Source: DATFXM01 sp035315885
GTDB taxonomy: Bacteria > Acidobacteriota > Blastocatellia > UBA7656
Direction of reading: 5' to 3'
Length of the DNA: 16,539 nt
Assembly: GCA_035315885.1 (NCBI GenBank)
Contig: DATFXM010000087.1
Coordinates: forward strand, 1 to 16,539
In this document: piece after piece, positions 7,756-16,041 of the stretch
How the letters are laid out: every line of letters begins with the position of its first letter
How positions within the stretch are numbered: position 1 is the first letter of the stretch
Position numbers and translations under genes: made by a program
The notes under the pieces: model-generated
The model's input: the letters and a program-made list of their open reading frames with translations, nothing else
Database searches by the model: none
What the model was told of the DNA's origin: nothing

Positions 7756-8055
7756 TCAAGCCGCGCTCTTAAACTGAAGCTTTGCTCGCACTCCGAGAGA
7801 TGCCAGCACTCGCAGCATAAGATTAGTTGCAATATCTTGAGTGTTTCGGTTGAGGATCGCTGTGACTCGCGTTCGGGACGTGCGAGCAAGGCGGGCGACC
7901 TGATCGTGTGTAAGGCCCCGCTTTGTCACCACCTCAATAATCTTATCGTTCAAGTCACTGCGGATCTCGATTTCCAACCCTTCTGCCGACGTTAGCTCAA
8001 GGAGAGCAGCAAGCTGCCTGGCATTACGAGCAACCGCCGGTTTAACATTCTTCAT
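7756..8055 (-). CDS. XRE-family antitoxin (HigA-like)
   Basis: The 99-residue protein carries an XRE-type helix-turn-helix at about residues 37-87 (NDKIIEVVTKRGLTHDQVARLA followed by TSRTRVTAILNRN). Its TxTRVTAILNRN recognition helix and the LMLRVLASLG tail are typical of small antitoxins paired with RelE/HigB (Gp49-like) toxins. Such proteins bind and neutralise the toxin and repress their own promoter. Its ATG overlaps the stop of the upstream toxin remnant by 4 nt (ATGA), the usual HigB-HigA coupling. GGAGAGG just upstream supplies the ribosome site. The reading frame is intact although the toxin is broken, so it may now be an orphan regulator. Confidence 0.88.
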   Translation of the reverse strand: MKNVKPAVARNARQLAALLELTSAEGLEIEIRSDLNDKIIEVVTKRGLTHDQVARLARTSRTRVTAILNRNTQDIATNLMLRVLASLGVRAKLQFKSAA

Positions 8056-8231
8056 AGCTCCTCTCCTTCAGCCTCTTTCGCCCGAGCGCGATGTCGCGCG
8101 GTGAAGTCTTTTGGGGTTCTATTCGTGAAAGCATGAAAAACCAATACATTGTCGGCGCGCCTTGTCAGGTAGAAGACCCGGTACGCTCCGGATCGGTCTT
8201 TGAGCCGCAACTCCACCACTCCTTCGCCCGG
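8052..8231 (-). pseudogene. RelE/HigB (Gp49-like) toxin, N-terminally truncated
   Basis: The frame reads GEGVVELRLKDRSGAYRVFYL, a middle segment with VLVFHAFTNRTPKDF, and ends in AKEAEGEEL. GxGvxELR, yRvfY and lhaFxkKTpk are the central and C-terminal signatures of HigB/RelE-type mRNA interferases. A full toxin is usually about 100-115 residues, so roughly the first half is missing. The fragment begins directly after the TAG of the upstream propeller gene and in the same frame, so no separate start codon precedes the homology. Its TGA overlaps the antitoxin ATG. I infer that a deletion joined the propeller gene end to the toxin interior. Confidence 0.72.
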
Positions 8232-9260
8232 CTACTTCAACTTGAAAAGAAAAATGCCATGCCCGACGCCCGCCGGTTCGTTGGTGCGCGCCGACTGAAA
8301 CGCGAACCAACTGCCGTCGGGACTCACCACTGGATTTGACGCTTTGTACCCTTCGTAATCCCCCCAATGCGTCATGCGGACGAAATCCGCGCTTTTGGCT
8401 TCCAGTTTGAGTTTCCAAAGATCAATGTTGCTCGAATTCTGCCGATCCGGTCCCTGATCGCGACTAGACTCGACAAGCGTCCATCTCCCATCCGGCGAAA
8501 TACCTTCGACTTCGTTGTATTCACCGTCGATCTTTCTGTACGTCGTAACCTTGCCGGTGTTGAGATCCACGCCCATCACGTCGGCATAATGAGGAGCACG
8601 ATAGCAGGTGTATATCAGTTCAGTATCATCGTTGCGGAAGTCCTGAGCCTCCAGGGTACATTCGGTCGATTTGGACCTGACCACTTCTTTCTTGTTGACC
8701 AATGAGGGAGCGCCGTCTTTGTAAACTACATCGGCGGTATACAGGACCGACTCCCCGCGGGCTAGCATCTCTGGATACTGATCGTGAGTATTAGACCACG
8801 CGATCCTCATCCTCGTGCGTGAAACAGCCACGCCCTCGCTGATCTTGTGATCGAGAGGGAGCGGGGGTGTCTTGGCATCGGCTTTCATCACCCACATTTC
8901 CTGATCTCTCTGTCTGGTCGTGCGAATGTCGGTGAACTTCCTCGCGCCGATCAGAAAGAAGTCACCGTTGCTCAGATAGTGAACCCGCAGAAATCCCTCG
9001 TTGTGAAAATGACCGGTCAGAAGACGGATCAATTTGCTCCCCAGATCGAACTCAAATGCATCGCCGTAGCTCTTGCTCATAAAGGCGATTCGCTTACCGT
9101 CAGGGGACACGACCGGTCGCTCGCCAAACGCGGTAATTTGAACGATATTCGGCGGAAGATTCGCTTCAGGGTTTCCGACCTTCCTGGTTTGAGCCGGACA
9201 AAGCAGCGCGCAACTGATCAGCACAGCGCAGGTAACGGAACGGCGAATCAATTCCTTCAT
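8232..9260 (-). CDS. Secreted PD40/TolB-like beta-propeller protein
   Basis: The 342-residue protein has a signal peptide (basic MKELIRRS, then hydrophobic TCAVLISCALLCPAQ). It is followed by TolB-type blades with SPDGKRIAF, SPDGRWTLV and SPDGSWFAFQS motifs. Such PD40 proteins act outside the cytoplasm as binding scaffolds; no catalytic domain is visible. It is shorter than full TolB and lacks the TolB N-terminal domain, so it is not tolB itself. ATG 9260 has AGGG about 8 nt upstream; a GTG immediately before it (9263) is an alternative start. Because the toxin remnant begins straight after its stop and in frame, its C-terminus could be slightly altered by that junction. Confidence 0.82.
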   Translation of the reverse strand: MKELIRRSVTCAVLISCALLCPAQTRKVGNPEANLPPNIVQITAFGERPVVSPDGKRIAFMSKSYGDAFEFDLGSKLIRLLTGHFHNEGFLRVHYLSNGDFFLIGARKFTDIRTTRQRDQEMWVMKADAKTPPLPLDHKISEGVAVSRTRMRIAWSNTHDQYPEMLARGESVLYTADVVYKDGAPSLVNKKEVVRSKSTECTLEAQDFRNDDTELIYTCYRAPHYADVMGVDLNTGKVTTYRKIDGEYNEVEGISPDGRWTLVESSRDQGPDRQNSSNIDLWKLKLEAKSADFVRMTHWGDYEGYKASNPVVSPDGSWFAFQSARTNEPAGVGHGIFLFKLK

Positions 9261-9460
9261 CACCTTATCCCTGGCAGTTTTCGCAAGACCGTCGCTCGTT
9301 GAGCGGAATATGCCCGGCGCTTAAGCAAGCGCAAACTCCGAACCAAGTCATTTTTCGAGTAGCTCAGTCGAACAATTCAAGTATTTGGTAGTCTATCAGT
9401 CGGCCATCTTGGTCAAAATAGAATCTTATGTTCATATCAACCCGACTTCAGTCCAAAATA

Positions 9461-10486
9461 CTATTTCGCGACGCCCAGCTTCAAAAGGCTCTCTGCAGTC
9501 GCGATGATGGCGTCTTCCCAACTTCGCGGTTTCCAGCCCAGCATCCGTTGCGCCTTCGCGCTGGTCGCGTTTCGCGCCTTGCCGAGCAGCGGCACTAGAT
9601 CGCGCATCTCGACGTTGAAGAGCGCGACGCACCTCACGATAAGATTCGGCAGCTTGCGCGTGGAGACCTGCCTTGCCTGTTCGCCCAGCCGCGCCTTGAG
9701 CAGCTTGGCAATTTCAAGCATCGACACGGCGCTGCCCTGAGTCGCGATGAAACGCTCTCCCTTTGCTTCAGGGGCGGACATGGCGCGGAGGTGGAGATCG
9801 GCCACGTCACGTACATCAACCACGCCGAACCATAAGTCGGGACACGCAGCCATGCTGCCGTTCAGGAGGCGCTTGATCAGGTCGAGCGAAGATGAATAAT
9901 CAGGGCCGAGCGCCGGGCCGAAGATGCCCGACGGATTAATGACTGATAACTCGAGCGCGCCACCTTCGGTCTTGATAAAGTTCCAGGCTGCCCGCTCGGC
10001 GAGCGCTTTCGACTTCACGTATGCGCTCATCTCACCGCCGCTTACGTTGGTCCAGCTAGTCTCATCGAACGGTTCGGCGCGCAGCGGATGGCCGTAATAG
10101 ATGGCGCCACAGGTCGAAGTGAACACCACACGCTTTACGGCGGCATCGCGTGCAGCGCGTAGTACGCGCAGCACTCCGTCGACCGCCGGGCGAATGACCT
10201 TCTCTTCATTCCTCGTGGCGATCAGCGGAGAGGCTACGTGCATCACGTAGTCGCATCCCGTGCACGCCTCGAGCCAACCTTCGTCTCGGAGCAGGTCTGC
10301 CACGAAGAATGATAACCGGTCCTCCGTTTTCGCCCCGGCGTTCTCGAGCATCGAGCGTACGCCCTGCTCTTTGTCGAGCGAGCGCACGGTGGTGCGCACC
10401 ATATATCCGGCGTTCAACAGTTGGAGCGCGACGTGACTGCCGACGAAGCCCGAACCACCCGTGACGAGAACCGTAGTGTTCAGCAT
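9461..10486 (-). CDS. NAD(P)-dependent extended SDR, dihydroflavonol-4-reductase/epimerase type
   Basis: The 341-residue protein opens with the Rossmann dinucleotide motif TVLVTGGSGFVGSH (5-18). The SDR active site follows as S124/T125 in VFTSTCGAI and Y156-x-x-x-K160 in AYVKSKALAE. INPSGIFGP and GVVDVRDVADLHLRA are standard for the DFR/anthocyanidin-reductase/cinnamoyl-CoA-reductase-like branch, which reduces carbonyls using NADPH in the cytoplasm. The ORF extends 18 codons further upstream, but family members begin just before the VLVTGG strand, so I chose ATG 10486. It is probably monocistronic: 200 bp separate it from the next minus-strand gene. The substrate cannot be inferred. Confidence 0.93.
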   Translation of the reverse strand: MLNTTVLVTGGSGFVGSHVALQLLNAGYMVRTTVRSLDKEQGVRSMLENAGAKTEDRLSFFVADLLRDEGWLEACTGCDYVMHVASPLIATRNEEKVIRPAVDGVLRVLRAARDAAVKRVVFTSTCGAIYYGHPLRAEPFDETSWTNVSGGEMSAYVKSKALAERAAWNFIKTEGGALELSVINPSGIFGPALGPDYSSSLDLIKRLLNGSMAACPDLWFGVVDVRDVADLHLRAMSAPEAKGERFIATQGSAVSMLEIAKLLKARLGEQARQVSTRKLPNLIVRCVALFNVEMRDLVPLLGKARNATSAKAQRMLGWKPRSWEDAIIATAESLLKLGVAK

Positions 10487-10588
10487 TGAGTCCGTTCTAT
10501 ATGGATGTGCATTTCCGTCCAGGATTGAATTGCGTGTCATTGTTTCTGCATCCGATACACTATAACAACACTTGCACGGAAGGACTCT

Positions 10589-10669
10589 ATGAGAAATGTT
10601 TGCGTAAAAAGGGGCCGGTGTTCAGCCCCATGGTTCAAATGCTTCTGGCCCGACACTCTCTATCGCTGA
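10589..10669 (+). CDS. Doubtful small ORF, 26-residue Cys/basic peptide
   Basis: GGAAGGA sits 5-6 nt before an ATG opening a 26-codon frame, MRNVCVKRGRCSAPW followed by FKCFWPDTLYR. It has three cysteines and a basic character. TATAAC at 10561 could serve as a -10 box, but no good -35 is seen. A perfect 9-bp hairpin follows the stop by 27 nt. No family is recognised. It may be chance, a leader peptide, or part of a structured RNA, since GGGGC/GCCCC pair inside it. Confidence 0.2.
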   Translation: MRNVCVKRGRCSAPWFKCFWPDTLYR

Positions 10670-10696
10670 GGTTAGATTTGTTTAATACGAACAACC

Positions 10697-10717
10697 AGCG
10701 AGGGGGTTCCCCTCGCT
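10697..10717. terminator. Perfect 9-bp GC-rich hairpin
   Basis: AGCGAGGGG and CCCCTCGCT pair perfectly around a GTT loop. The following plus-strand sequence CTTCAATACG has no real T-run, so intrinsic termination is uncertain. It lies between a leftward dehydrogenase gene and a rightward permease gene. The rest of 10670-10997 holds a TATTTCC/GGAAATA hairpin near 10799-10817 and the 13-bp duplication, and no convincing gene. Confidence 0.35.
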
Positions 10718-10897
10718 CTTCAATACGATTTTCGGCTTTTCAGTTGGTCGCCAGGGACCTCGGCCTGACGGCCTCGCGGGTTCAGGCGCGCGAGGAGTAT
10801 TTCCTTGACGGAAATAACTGGCTTGATAATATATCGCTATGTCACATATCGTTTTGGAGTACTTGACCGCCAACCTTGACCCGATGAAAGGTGCTCG

Positions 10898-10923
10898 ACT
10901 CGCAGCGCAGACTCGCAGCGCAG
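10898..10923 (+). repeat. Perfect 13-bp tandem duplication
   Basis: ACTCGCAGCGCAG occurs twice head to tail about 75 nt before the permease start. It looks like a replication-slippage duplication in the upstream region of that gene; whether it affects expression is unknown. Confidence 0.75.
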
Positions 10924-10997
10924 CACCGGAGGGATTGTCGCGGCGATCATTCGCGGCGTTCATTCGCATAACTGAGCCCGAGCGGAGTTGATCGACT

Positions 10998-13703
10998 ATG
11001 CCTGATTGGAAAGCGGAAATCAGAAAGCGACTGGCGGATCTGAAGCTTGAGCGAACACGCGAGGCGGCGATCGTCGAAGAGTTGGCTCAGCACATGGAGG
11101 ATCGTTACGCAGAGTTGCTTGCGAGCGGTACGAGCGAGCACAAAGCCGCACGAACCGTGCTCGCCGAGTTGAGCGCTAGTCCGCTATTGGCTGACGAGCT
11201 TCGAAGGGTCGAGCCAGCCGTCACAAGAGAGCCAGTAGTTTGGGGATCCAACATGAAGAGCAATTTGCTTGGAGGTTTTTGGCAAGACCTGCGTTATGGC
11301 GCGCGAATGTTGCTTAAGCATCCGGGATTCACTCTCATAATCGCGCTTTCGATGAGCCTGAGCATCGGCGCAAACACGACTGCCTTCACCTGGATGGAGA
11401 GTCTGGTGCTTAATCCGACCCCAACCGTCACAGATAGCGCCAGGCTTGTTGCAGTGAACTCGGCCAATAAAGACGGGGTCGGCGGTGAAGCCGACCCGTT
11501 CTCTTATCTCACCTACCTCGACTGGCGAGACAAGGCGCAGTCGTTTGCTGGGCTGATCGCTCACACGACGATTCGACTCAACCTGCGTCGGGGAGATGAG
11601 CCGCTGGGCGAGCCGGTTTGGGGAGAGATAGTATCGGGCAACTACTTCGACGCGCTCGGTGTACCTGCGGCGCTCGGTCGAACGTTTACGGCAGACGAAG
11701 AGCGTGACGCAGCGCACGTGGCCGTTCTCAATTACAGGTTATGGCAGCGCCGATTCGGCGGCGACCCCGGCATAATCGGTCAGCATATTGTGCTCAACGG
11801 CGCTGAGGTGACAATCATAGGAGTAGCGCCACTGGGATTTGACGGCATGCTTGCAGGTTACGGCTACGACCTGTGGATTCCCGTGACTCTACAGCCAATA
11901 GTGACGCAAGGAAAGAATCGATTAAATGATCGCAATGATCGCTGGCTTCAGGGAACAGCTCGCTTGAAACGGGGAGTCACGCTGGCTGAAGCCAGAGAAG
12001 AGATGAAAGTGATAGCGCGACAAATCAGCGAGGATCGCGGCGAAGTGCCAATCACCGGCGCAGTCGTCAAGCTGATGCGCGAAAGATTCACAGGCCCAGC
12101 GTTCTATCCGCTCTTCTCTGCGTTGCTCGGTGTGACGGGACTGGTGCTGCTCATCGCCTGCGCTAACGTGGCGAACCTTCTGCTCGCTCGCGCCTCCGCG
12201 CGGCGCAAAGAAATAGCCGTTCGATTCGCGCTCGGTGCAAGGCGCATCCATGTAGTCCGGCAATTAATGACGGAGAGCTTGTTATTATCGATAATCGGCG
12301 GCGTGATAGGTCTCCTCTTCGCGCTCTGGGCAAAGGGCTCCGTGGTTCTTTTGTTTCCGCCGACACCCCTGCCCCGTTTCTTAAGGGTTGAAATAAACGG
12401 TCGGGTTATCTTTTTTGCTTTTCTCGTGACTCTCGTTACTGCTGTGATCTTCGGCCTGATACCTGCGCTTCGAGCTTCCAAAACCGATCTGGTCCAGACG
12501 CTCAAAGAAGGGGGTCGCGGCGCTAGCGACTCACGCTCACGATTGCGCAGCGCGCTCATTGTCGCGCAAGTCTCGATGTCGCTTGTGGCGCTCGTGTGCG
12601 CGGGACTGTTTTTGCGCAGCTTGCAGAAGGCGCAGGAAATAGACGTTGGCTTCTCCGATCCCGATCACCTGCTGCTCGTTGGAACCGACTTCAACCTGGC
12701 AGGATTCAAACGCGAAGACGGGCTTGTCGCAGCCGATCAATTGCTCGAGCGCGTGCGCGGGCTTTCGGACGTCACTTCGGCAAGTCTTTCGAGTATGGTT
12801 CCACTAGGCTTCAGCGGCCACATCTATAGCCCAACCAAAATCGAAGGCTATCTGCCTGCGCCCGACGAACAAGTCACAATCGAACGAGTCATCGTCAGCG
12901 ACGGGTACTTTGAGACGATGGGAATCGCCATAGTTGAAGGTCGCGGCATCAGCATGCAGGATCGCGGCAATGCGCAGCGCGTCACCGTAGTGAATGAAGC
13001 CTTCGCGCGACTTTATTATCCGAACGAAGAACCCATCGGCAAGCGCGTAGATCAAGGACAAGGCTGGGCCGTCATCGTCGGCATCGCAAAAGACGCAAAA
13101 TATCGCGACCTGAATGAACCGCCGACGCCCGTAGTTTATTCATCGCTTCAGCAATGGTACGCACCCGGAATTACACTGCACGTTCGGACCCTAAACAAAC
13201 CGAAGATGCTTGCGGAAACTGCGCGCGGCGTGTTTGCAGCAATCAACGCGAATCTGCCTTTTCTCGATCCGCGGACGATGACTGAACACATGAGCGCATC
13301 CACGTCGGCTCAATTGTTCGGCGCTTCGACGTTGAGCGCGTTCGGAGCGCTCGCGTTGTTGATCGCGGCGGTCGGGCTTTACGGGGTATTGTCCTACGTC
13401 GTCACGCAGCGCACGCGAGAAATTGCCATTCGCATCGCCATGGGCGCGACGCCGAAACAAGTGATGGGCCTGATTCTCAGGCAGGGGATGATTCTGACGC
13501 TGATCGGTCTTGCCATCGGCTCAGGTCTCGCGCTGGCGGCGGGGCGACTGTTGCAGAGCCAGCTTCTGGGAATAATCGTCGCCGACACGCTGACGTTCAT
13601 CGTCAGCCCGGTTATCCTCGCAGGAGTCGCTCTTGGAGCCTGTTTTGTCCCGGCCCGCTTTGCTACGAAAGTCGATCCGATAATCGCGCTGCGTTACGAA
13701 TGA
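10998..13703 (+). CDS. ADOP-family ABC transporter permease (FtsX/MacB-like)
   Basis: The 901-residue protein has the full ADOP architecture. An N-terminal prefix helix bundle (1-75) is followed by DLRYGARMLLKHPGFTLIIAL and a first membrane helix (about 111-133), then a MacB-type periplasmic domain (about 135-365). Three helices follow (371-396, 426-450, 469-491). A second half contains a helix at 519-540, a second periplasmic domain and three C-terminal helices. The paired FtsX signatures are RRKEIAVRFALGARR (402-416) and TREIAIRIAMGATPKQV near the C-terminus. Such permeases work with a separate ATPase and a periplasmic adaptor, usually in efflux or mechanotransmission; neither partner is in the window. 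GGAG about 10 nt upstream supports the ATG. PadR-type regulators often precede these genes, but none is seen here. Confidence 0.94.
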   Translation: MPDWKAEIRKRLADLKLERTREAAIVEELAQHMEDRYAELLASGTSEHKAARTVLAELSASPLLADELRRVEPAVTREPVVWGSNMKSNLLGGFWQDLRYGARMLLKHPGFTLIIALSMSLSIGANTTAFTWMESLVLNPTPTVTDSARLVAVNSANKDGVGGEADPFSYLTYLDWRDKAQSFAGLIAHTTIRLNLRRGDEPLGEPVWGEIVSGNYFDALGVPAALGRTFTADEERDAAHVAVLNYRLWQRRFGGDPGIIGQHIVLNGAEVTIIGVAPLGFDGMLAGYGYDLWIPVTLQPIVTQGKNRLNDRNDRWLQGTARLKRGVTLAEAREEMKVIARQISEDRGEVPITGAVVKLMRERFTGPAFYPLFSALLGVTGLVLLIACANVANLLLARASARRKEIAVRFALGARRIHVVRQLMTESLLLSIIGGVIGLLFALWAKGSVVLLFPPTPLPRFLRVEINGRVIFFAFLVTLVTAVIFGLIPALRASKTDLVQTLKEGGRGASDSRSRLRSALIVAQVSMSLVALVCAGLFLRSLQKAQEIDVGFSDPDHLLLVGTDFNLAGFKREDGLVAADQLLERVRGLSDVTSASLSSMVPLGFSGHIYSPTKIEGYLPAPDEQVTIERVIVSDGYFETMGIAIVEGRGISMQDRGNAQRVTVVNEAFARLYYPNEEPIGKRVDQGQGWAVIVGIAKDAKYRDLNEPPTPVVYSSLQQWYAPGITLHVRTLNKPKMLAETARGVFAAINANLPFLDPRTMTEHMSASTSAQLFGASTLSAFGALALLIAAVGLYGVLSYVVTQRTREIAIRIAMGATPKQVMGLILRQGMILTLIGLAIGSGLALAAGRLLQSQLLGIIVADTLTFIVSPVILAGVALGACFVPARFATKVDPIIALRYE

Positions 13704-13754
13704 TGGAGCTCGCACAATTCGGATCGGGTAAAGACACGCAGCAACGAAGTAGTA

Positions 13755-13986
13755 GCGCCGAAGGCGCAGAATATGAAAGCCCAGGGCAGCGCCCTGGGTC
13801 CGAAGCATAAGCATTTACGAGCCTGTAAGGGCGGAATAGCGGTTTTCGTAATCAAACTTGAGGCTCATCAGGGGCGAAACGTCTATTTCGCCCCGTTGGG
13901 GCTTGTGACCTCGTCGGTCGGCTACCAGGGGCGACGCGCTTTGCGCTTTGCCCCTGGCTCTCATTGCATCGTCGGCCCTTCGGGCC
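13755..13986. repeat. Palindrome-rich non-coding element (five or more hairpins)
   Basis: A run of GC-rich inverted repeats occupies the space after the permease. They are GCGCC-GAA-GGCGC (13755-13767), CCCAGGGC-AGC-GCCCTGGG (13780-13798), GGGGCGAAA-6nt-TTTCGCCCC (13871-13894), CCAGGGGC...GCCCCTGG (13925-13957) and GGCCC-TTC-GGGCC (13974-13986). GCCCC-GTT-GGGGC (13890-13902) is an alternative fold of the third. The order and wording (AGCCCAGGGCAGCGCCCTGGG, later CTGTAAGGGCGGAATA) fit a dispersed palindromic repeat I recall from acidobacterial and planctomycete genomes. I cannot confirm copy number here. No protein is encoded; the short ORFs across it are incidental. Some hairpins could also end permease transcription. 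Confidence 0.7.
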
Positions 13987-14038
13987 TTACGAACAAGAGA
14001 ACGTGCTGCATCTCCGCGTCGAATACTCGAATTTGAGG

Positions 14039-14201
14039 GCCCGCGAAGCGGGCGACGGTCGCGGTTGAAATGCGAGGTTTGCTGAACTCGCACAGGGTGG
14101 AGAGGGTGCCGCCCGCTTCGCGGGCTTACTGAATCTAATTCGGGTGTCCTCGGGTTCGCAGACTCACCTGAGGCTTTTACTCGGCCGCCCGCGTCGCGGG
14201 C
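14039..14201. repeat. Three evenly spaced GCCCGC-NNN-GCGGGC palindromes
   Basis: Identical 6-bp arms with 3-nt loops occur at 14039-14053 (loop GAA), 14112-14126 (loop TTC) and 14187-14201 (loop GTC). Starts are 73 and 75 bp apart. Copies two and three share GCCGCCCGC upstream and GGGCTT downstream; copy one is in the opposite orientation. This resembles a REP/BIME-type cluster. It lies between the convergent ends of the permease and M55 peptidase genes, where a bidirectional transcription barrier would fit. The remaining 14202-14270 has nothing I can identify. Confidence 0.75.
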
Positions 14202-14270
14202 TTGCGCTGTCAACCTTCGAAGGAAAAGCATTCGGTTGCCACGTCGCAATCGGGTGTTTACGTAAAGTGA

Positions 14271-15347
14271 TCAACGCGCGCCCCAGTACCGTTGCCGCTG
14301 GCCCGCCGGAGATGCCGAAACCGCCGGTGGCGGTAGGCGCTCGAGAAACCTGTCGTATAGCCAGTCGGTAGTGTTGACTTGAAGTTGCGCAGCGTTCGGC
14401 TGAGCAGCAAGCACCGCCTGTCTCGCATCGCTCCTTCCACTGATGCCAGCCAGTCCGATCAGCCTGATGCTCAAACGATAGCCCTCTTCGAAATCATTAG
14501 CTCTCACTTGTATCCTCAAACCATTGCCCAAAAGCTCCGCTCCCGGAACGAGCGATGCCAGTCGCGCCTGCGCTTCATCCTGAAAAGTCAGCGCGAACCG
14601 ATACGGGCCATGCCAGTCAGGCAATTTCGAGTTGGCCAAATCCTGTAGCGCTTCGCGAGCAGCGGTTTCGATGCGTCTGGAAACCTCGTCGCGGGGAAAG
14701 GCTTCGGCTTTTGAACGGTCCACCGCGTGTTTAACCGTCGCATATTTGACCCACGGCATCTCCCGGCGGATTTCCTTTTCGAGCTGATCGTCTCCACTCA
14801 CCATAATCAGTGGAATCTTCAAACGTGCCGCGCCCGCGGCCAGGATCATCGATTCATTGAAGGGCACACCGTTAACCTGGTATTCGACATCCTCAAACGT
14901 GTAGGTGTGAGAAAGAAATCCCACTCGATTCCCCGCGCCCGCATGCATGCCGATCGCTACAATCGCGTCGAACGAATGATCGTAGCTGTCCATGTAGATG
15001 TCGAAGGGAGTATCGCGATAGTGCATCTTGGCAGGCGGCAGCAATTGGTCTTCAAGTACGTCCGGCCCTGTGTTGTTGCCCGAGCCGTGTCCATCGACGA
15101 CTACAATCTCGGCTGCTCCCGCAGATTTCAGTCCGGCGACGGCCGCGTTGACGTCGTCGGTGAGCGACTTCCGCCCTTCCGCGTATTCGGTCTGATGCGC
15201 GAAGCTGGTGTGCTTGAAGTCTGTCGCTCCGGAAACGCCTTCCATGTCATACAACACCATGACTTTGAGTCGCCGTTGCTGAGCAAAATGCGATGGCGCG
15301 AGCAGAAGGCTGATGAACAGCAACACCGGAAGATTTTGCAATCTCAT
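14271..15347 (-). CDS. M55 family zinc D-aminopeptidase (DppA-like), secreted
   Basis: The 358-residue protein begins MRLQNLPVLLFISLLLAPSHFAQ, a signal peptide. The M55 domain follows with all five DppA zinc ligands in order and at expected spacing: D34 and E36 in VLYDMEGVSG, H87 in VDGHGSGNN, H135 in IGMHAGAG and E165 in VNGVPFNESMI. H147 in LSHTYT fits the catalytic histidine. M55 enzymes cleave D-amino acids, often D-Ala, from peptides; secretion suggests scavenging of cell-wall or environmental peptides. The ORF runs 63 codons further upstream, but that part is not protein-like. GAGGAG (15357-15362) 9 nt before ATG 15347 and the signal peptide decide the start. B. subtilis DppA is shorter, and the extra C-terminal stretch (about 270-358) is common in secreted versions. 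Confidence 0.92.
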   Translation of the reverse strand: MRLQNLPVLLFISLLLAPSHFAQQRRLKVMVLYDMEGVSGATDFKHTSFAHQTEYAEGRKSLTDDVNAAVAGLKSAGAAEIVVVDGHGSGNNTGPDVLEDQLLPPAKMHYRDTPFDIYMDSYDHSFDAIVAIGMHAGAGNRVGFLSHTYTFEDVEYQVNGVPFNESMILAAGAARLKIPLIMVSGDDQLEKEIRREMPWVKYATVKHAVDRSKAEAFPRDEVSRRIETAAREALQDLANSKLPDWHGPYRFALTFQDEAQARLASLVPGAELLGNGLRIQVRANDFEEGYRLSIRLIGLAGISGRSDARQAVLAAQPNAAQLQVNTTDWLYDRFLERLPPPAVSASPAGQRQRYWGAR

Positions 15348-15612
15348 GTTCTTTCTCTCCTCGATTCTTTCAATTGCCGAATTCAAGCCTATCATTTGTA
15401 GCGCGTGCGCTGGGTGGCGAGAGCGAGAAGATGCCGGCAATAGCGAGGGCCGAAACCGCAAAGAGTTTTTCATCGTATAATAGCCTTTTCGGCGCATTCT
15501 ACTGCCAGGAGTCCTTTCGTCAAAGGCCGGTTTCAACGCCTGCTTCTACCCTTGCTGCGTTGCAGACTAAACCATTCGGTGCAACTTGCGGGTTAGTCCA
15601 CGTTCAAACTTG

Positions 15613-15741
15613 CGACTCGGCTTTGACGCTTGGACCGCTCACCCGGGTGACCTCACGCTTGAAGTTATGGTGACCGACAGGCTAAGGCAGAAGGACAGCC
15701 GCGCTGTCGCGCGACAGGAGATAGATTTCAACATCGAATGA
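15613..15741 (+). pseudogene. C-terminal remnant of an extracytoplasmic beta-domain protein
   Basis: One frame reads HPGDLTLEVMVTDRLRQKDS and then AVARQEIDFNIE before a TGA at 15739. The pGdytLevvVTD...a.q.idF.v pattern is the last beta-strand pair of immunoglobulin-like tails found in acidobacterial VWFA-related and GWxTD-type secreted proteins. The frame is closed by a stop about 60 nt upstream and has no start with a ribosome site, so only a tail survives. The rest of 15348-16041 is non-coding as far as I can see; it must hold the promoters for the divergent M55 and SBBP genes. A TATAAT occurs on the plus strand at 15476 without a matching -35. Confidence 0.4.
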
Positions 15742-16041
15742 ACCACCGAGGTTGGCGCACTGCGGTCGATTGCGGATTTTGGATTGGGAAATGCCGAGTG
15801 CAACAAGCGGATCTGTGAACGCCGCGCTGCGAGATTTGATTATCTATCCCCGCACTTCAGTGACGGTCGGTGATCAAAAATGCAGAATATTGCTTTCAGA
15901 AATCGGGGCACAGGCGTAGTATTCAAACCGCAACGCGCTCCCAGCTTGCATCTGCAACATACACAGAAATCTATTTAGCGCATTTGTTATCTGTTTCTTT
16001 ACTGCAGCATGCGCCATCGGCAGGCGAAAGGACAGAAACCG

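Noticed and set aside
9318..9333. GCGCTT/AAGCGC hairpin as a terminator between the propeller and dehydrogenase genes
   Set aside because: The stem is only 6 bp and no T-run follows on either strand.
14727..15401. Plus-strand 224-codon ORF
   Set aside because: It is the reverse complement of the M55 peptidase coding region, whose five zinc ligands are all present on the other strand.
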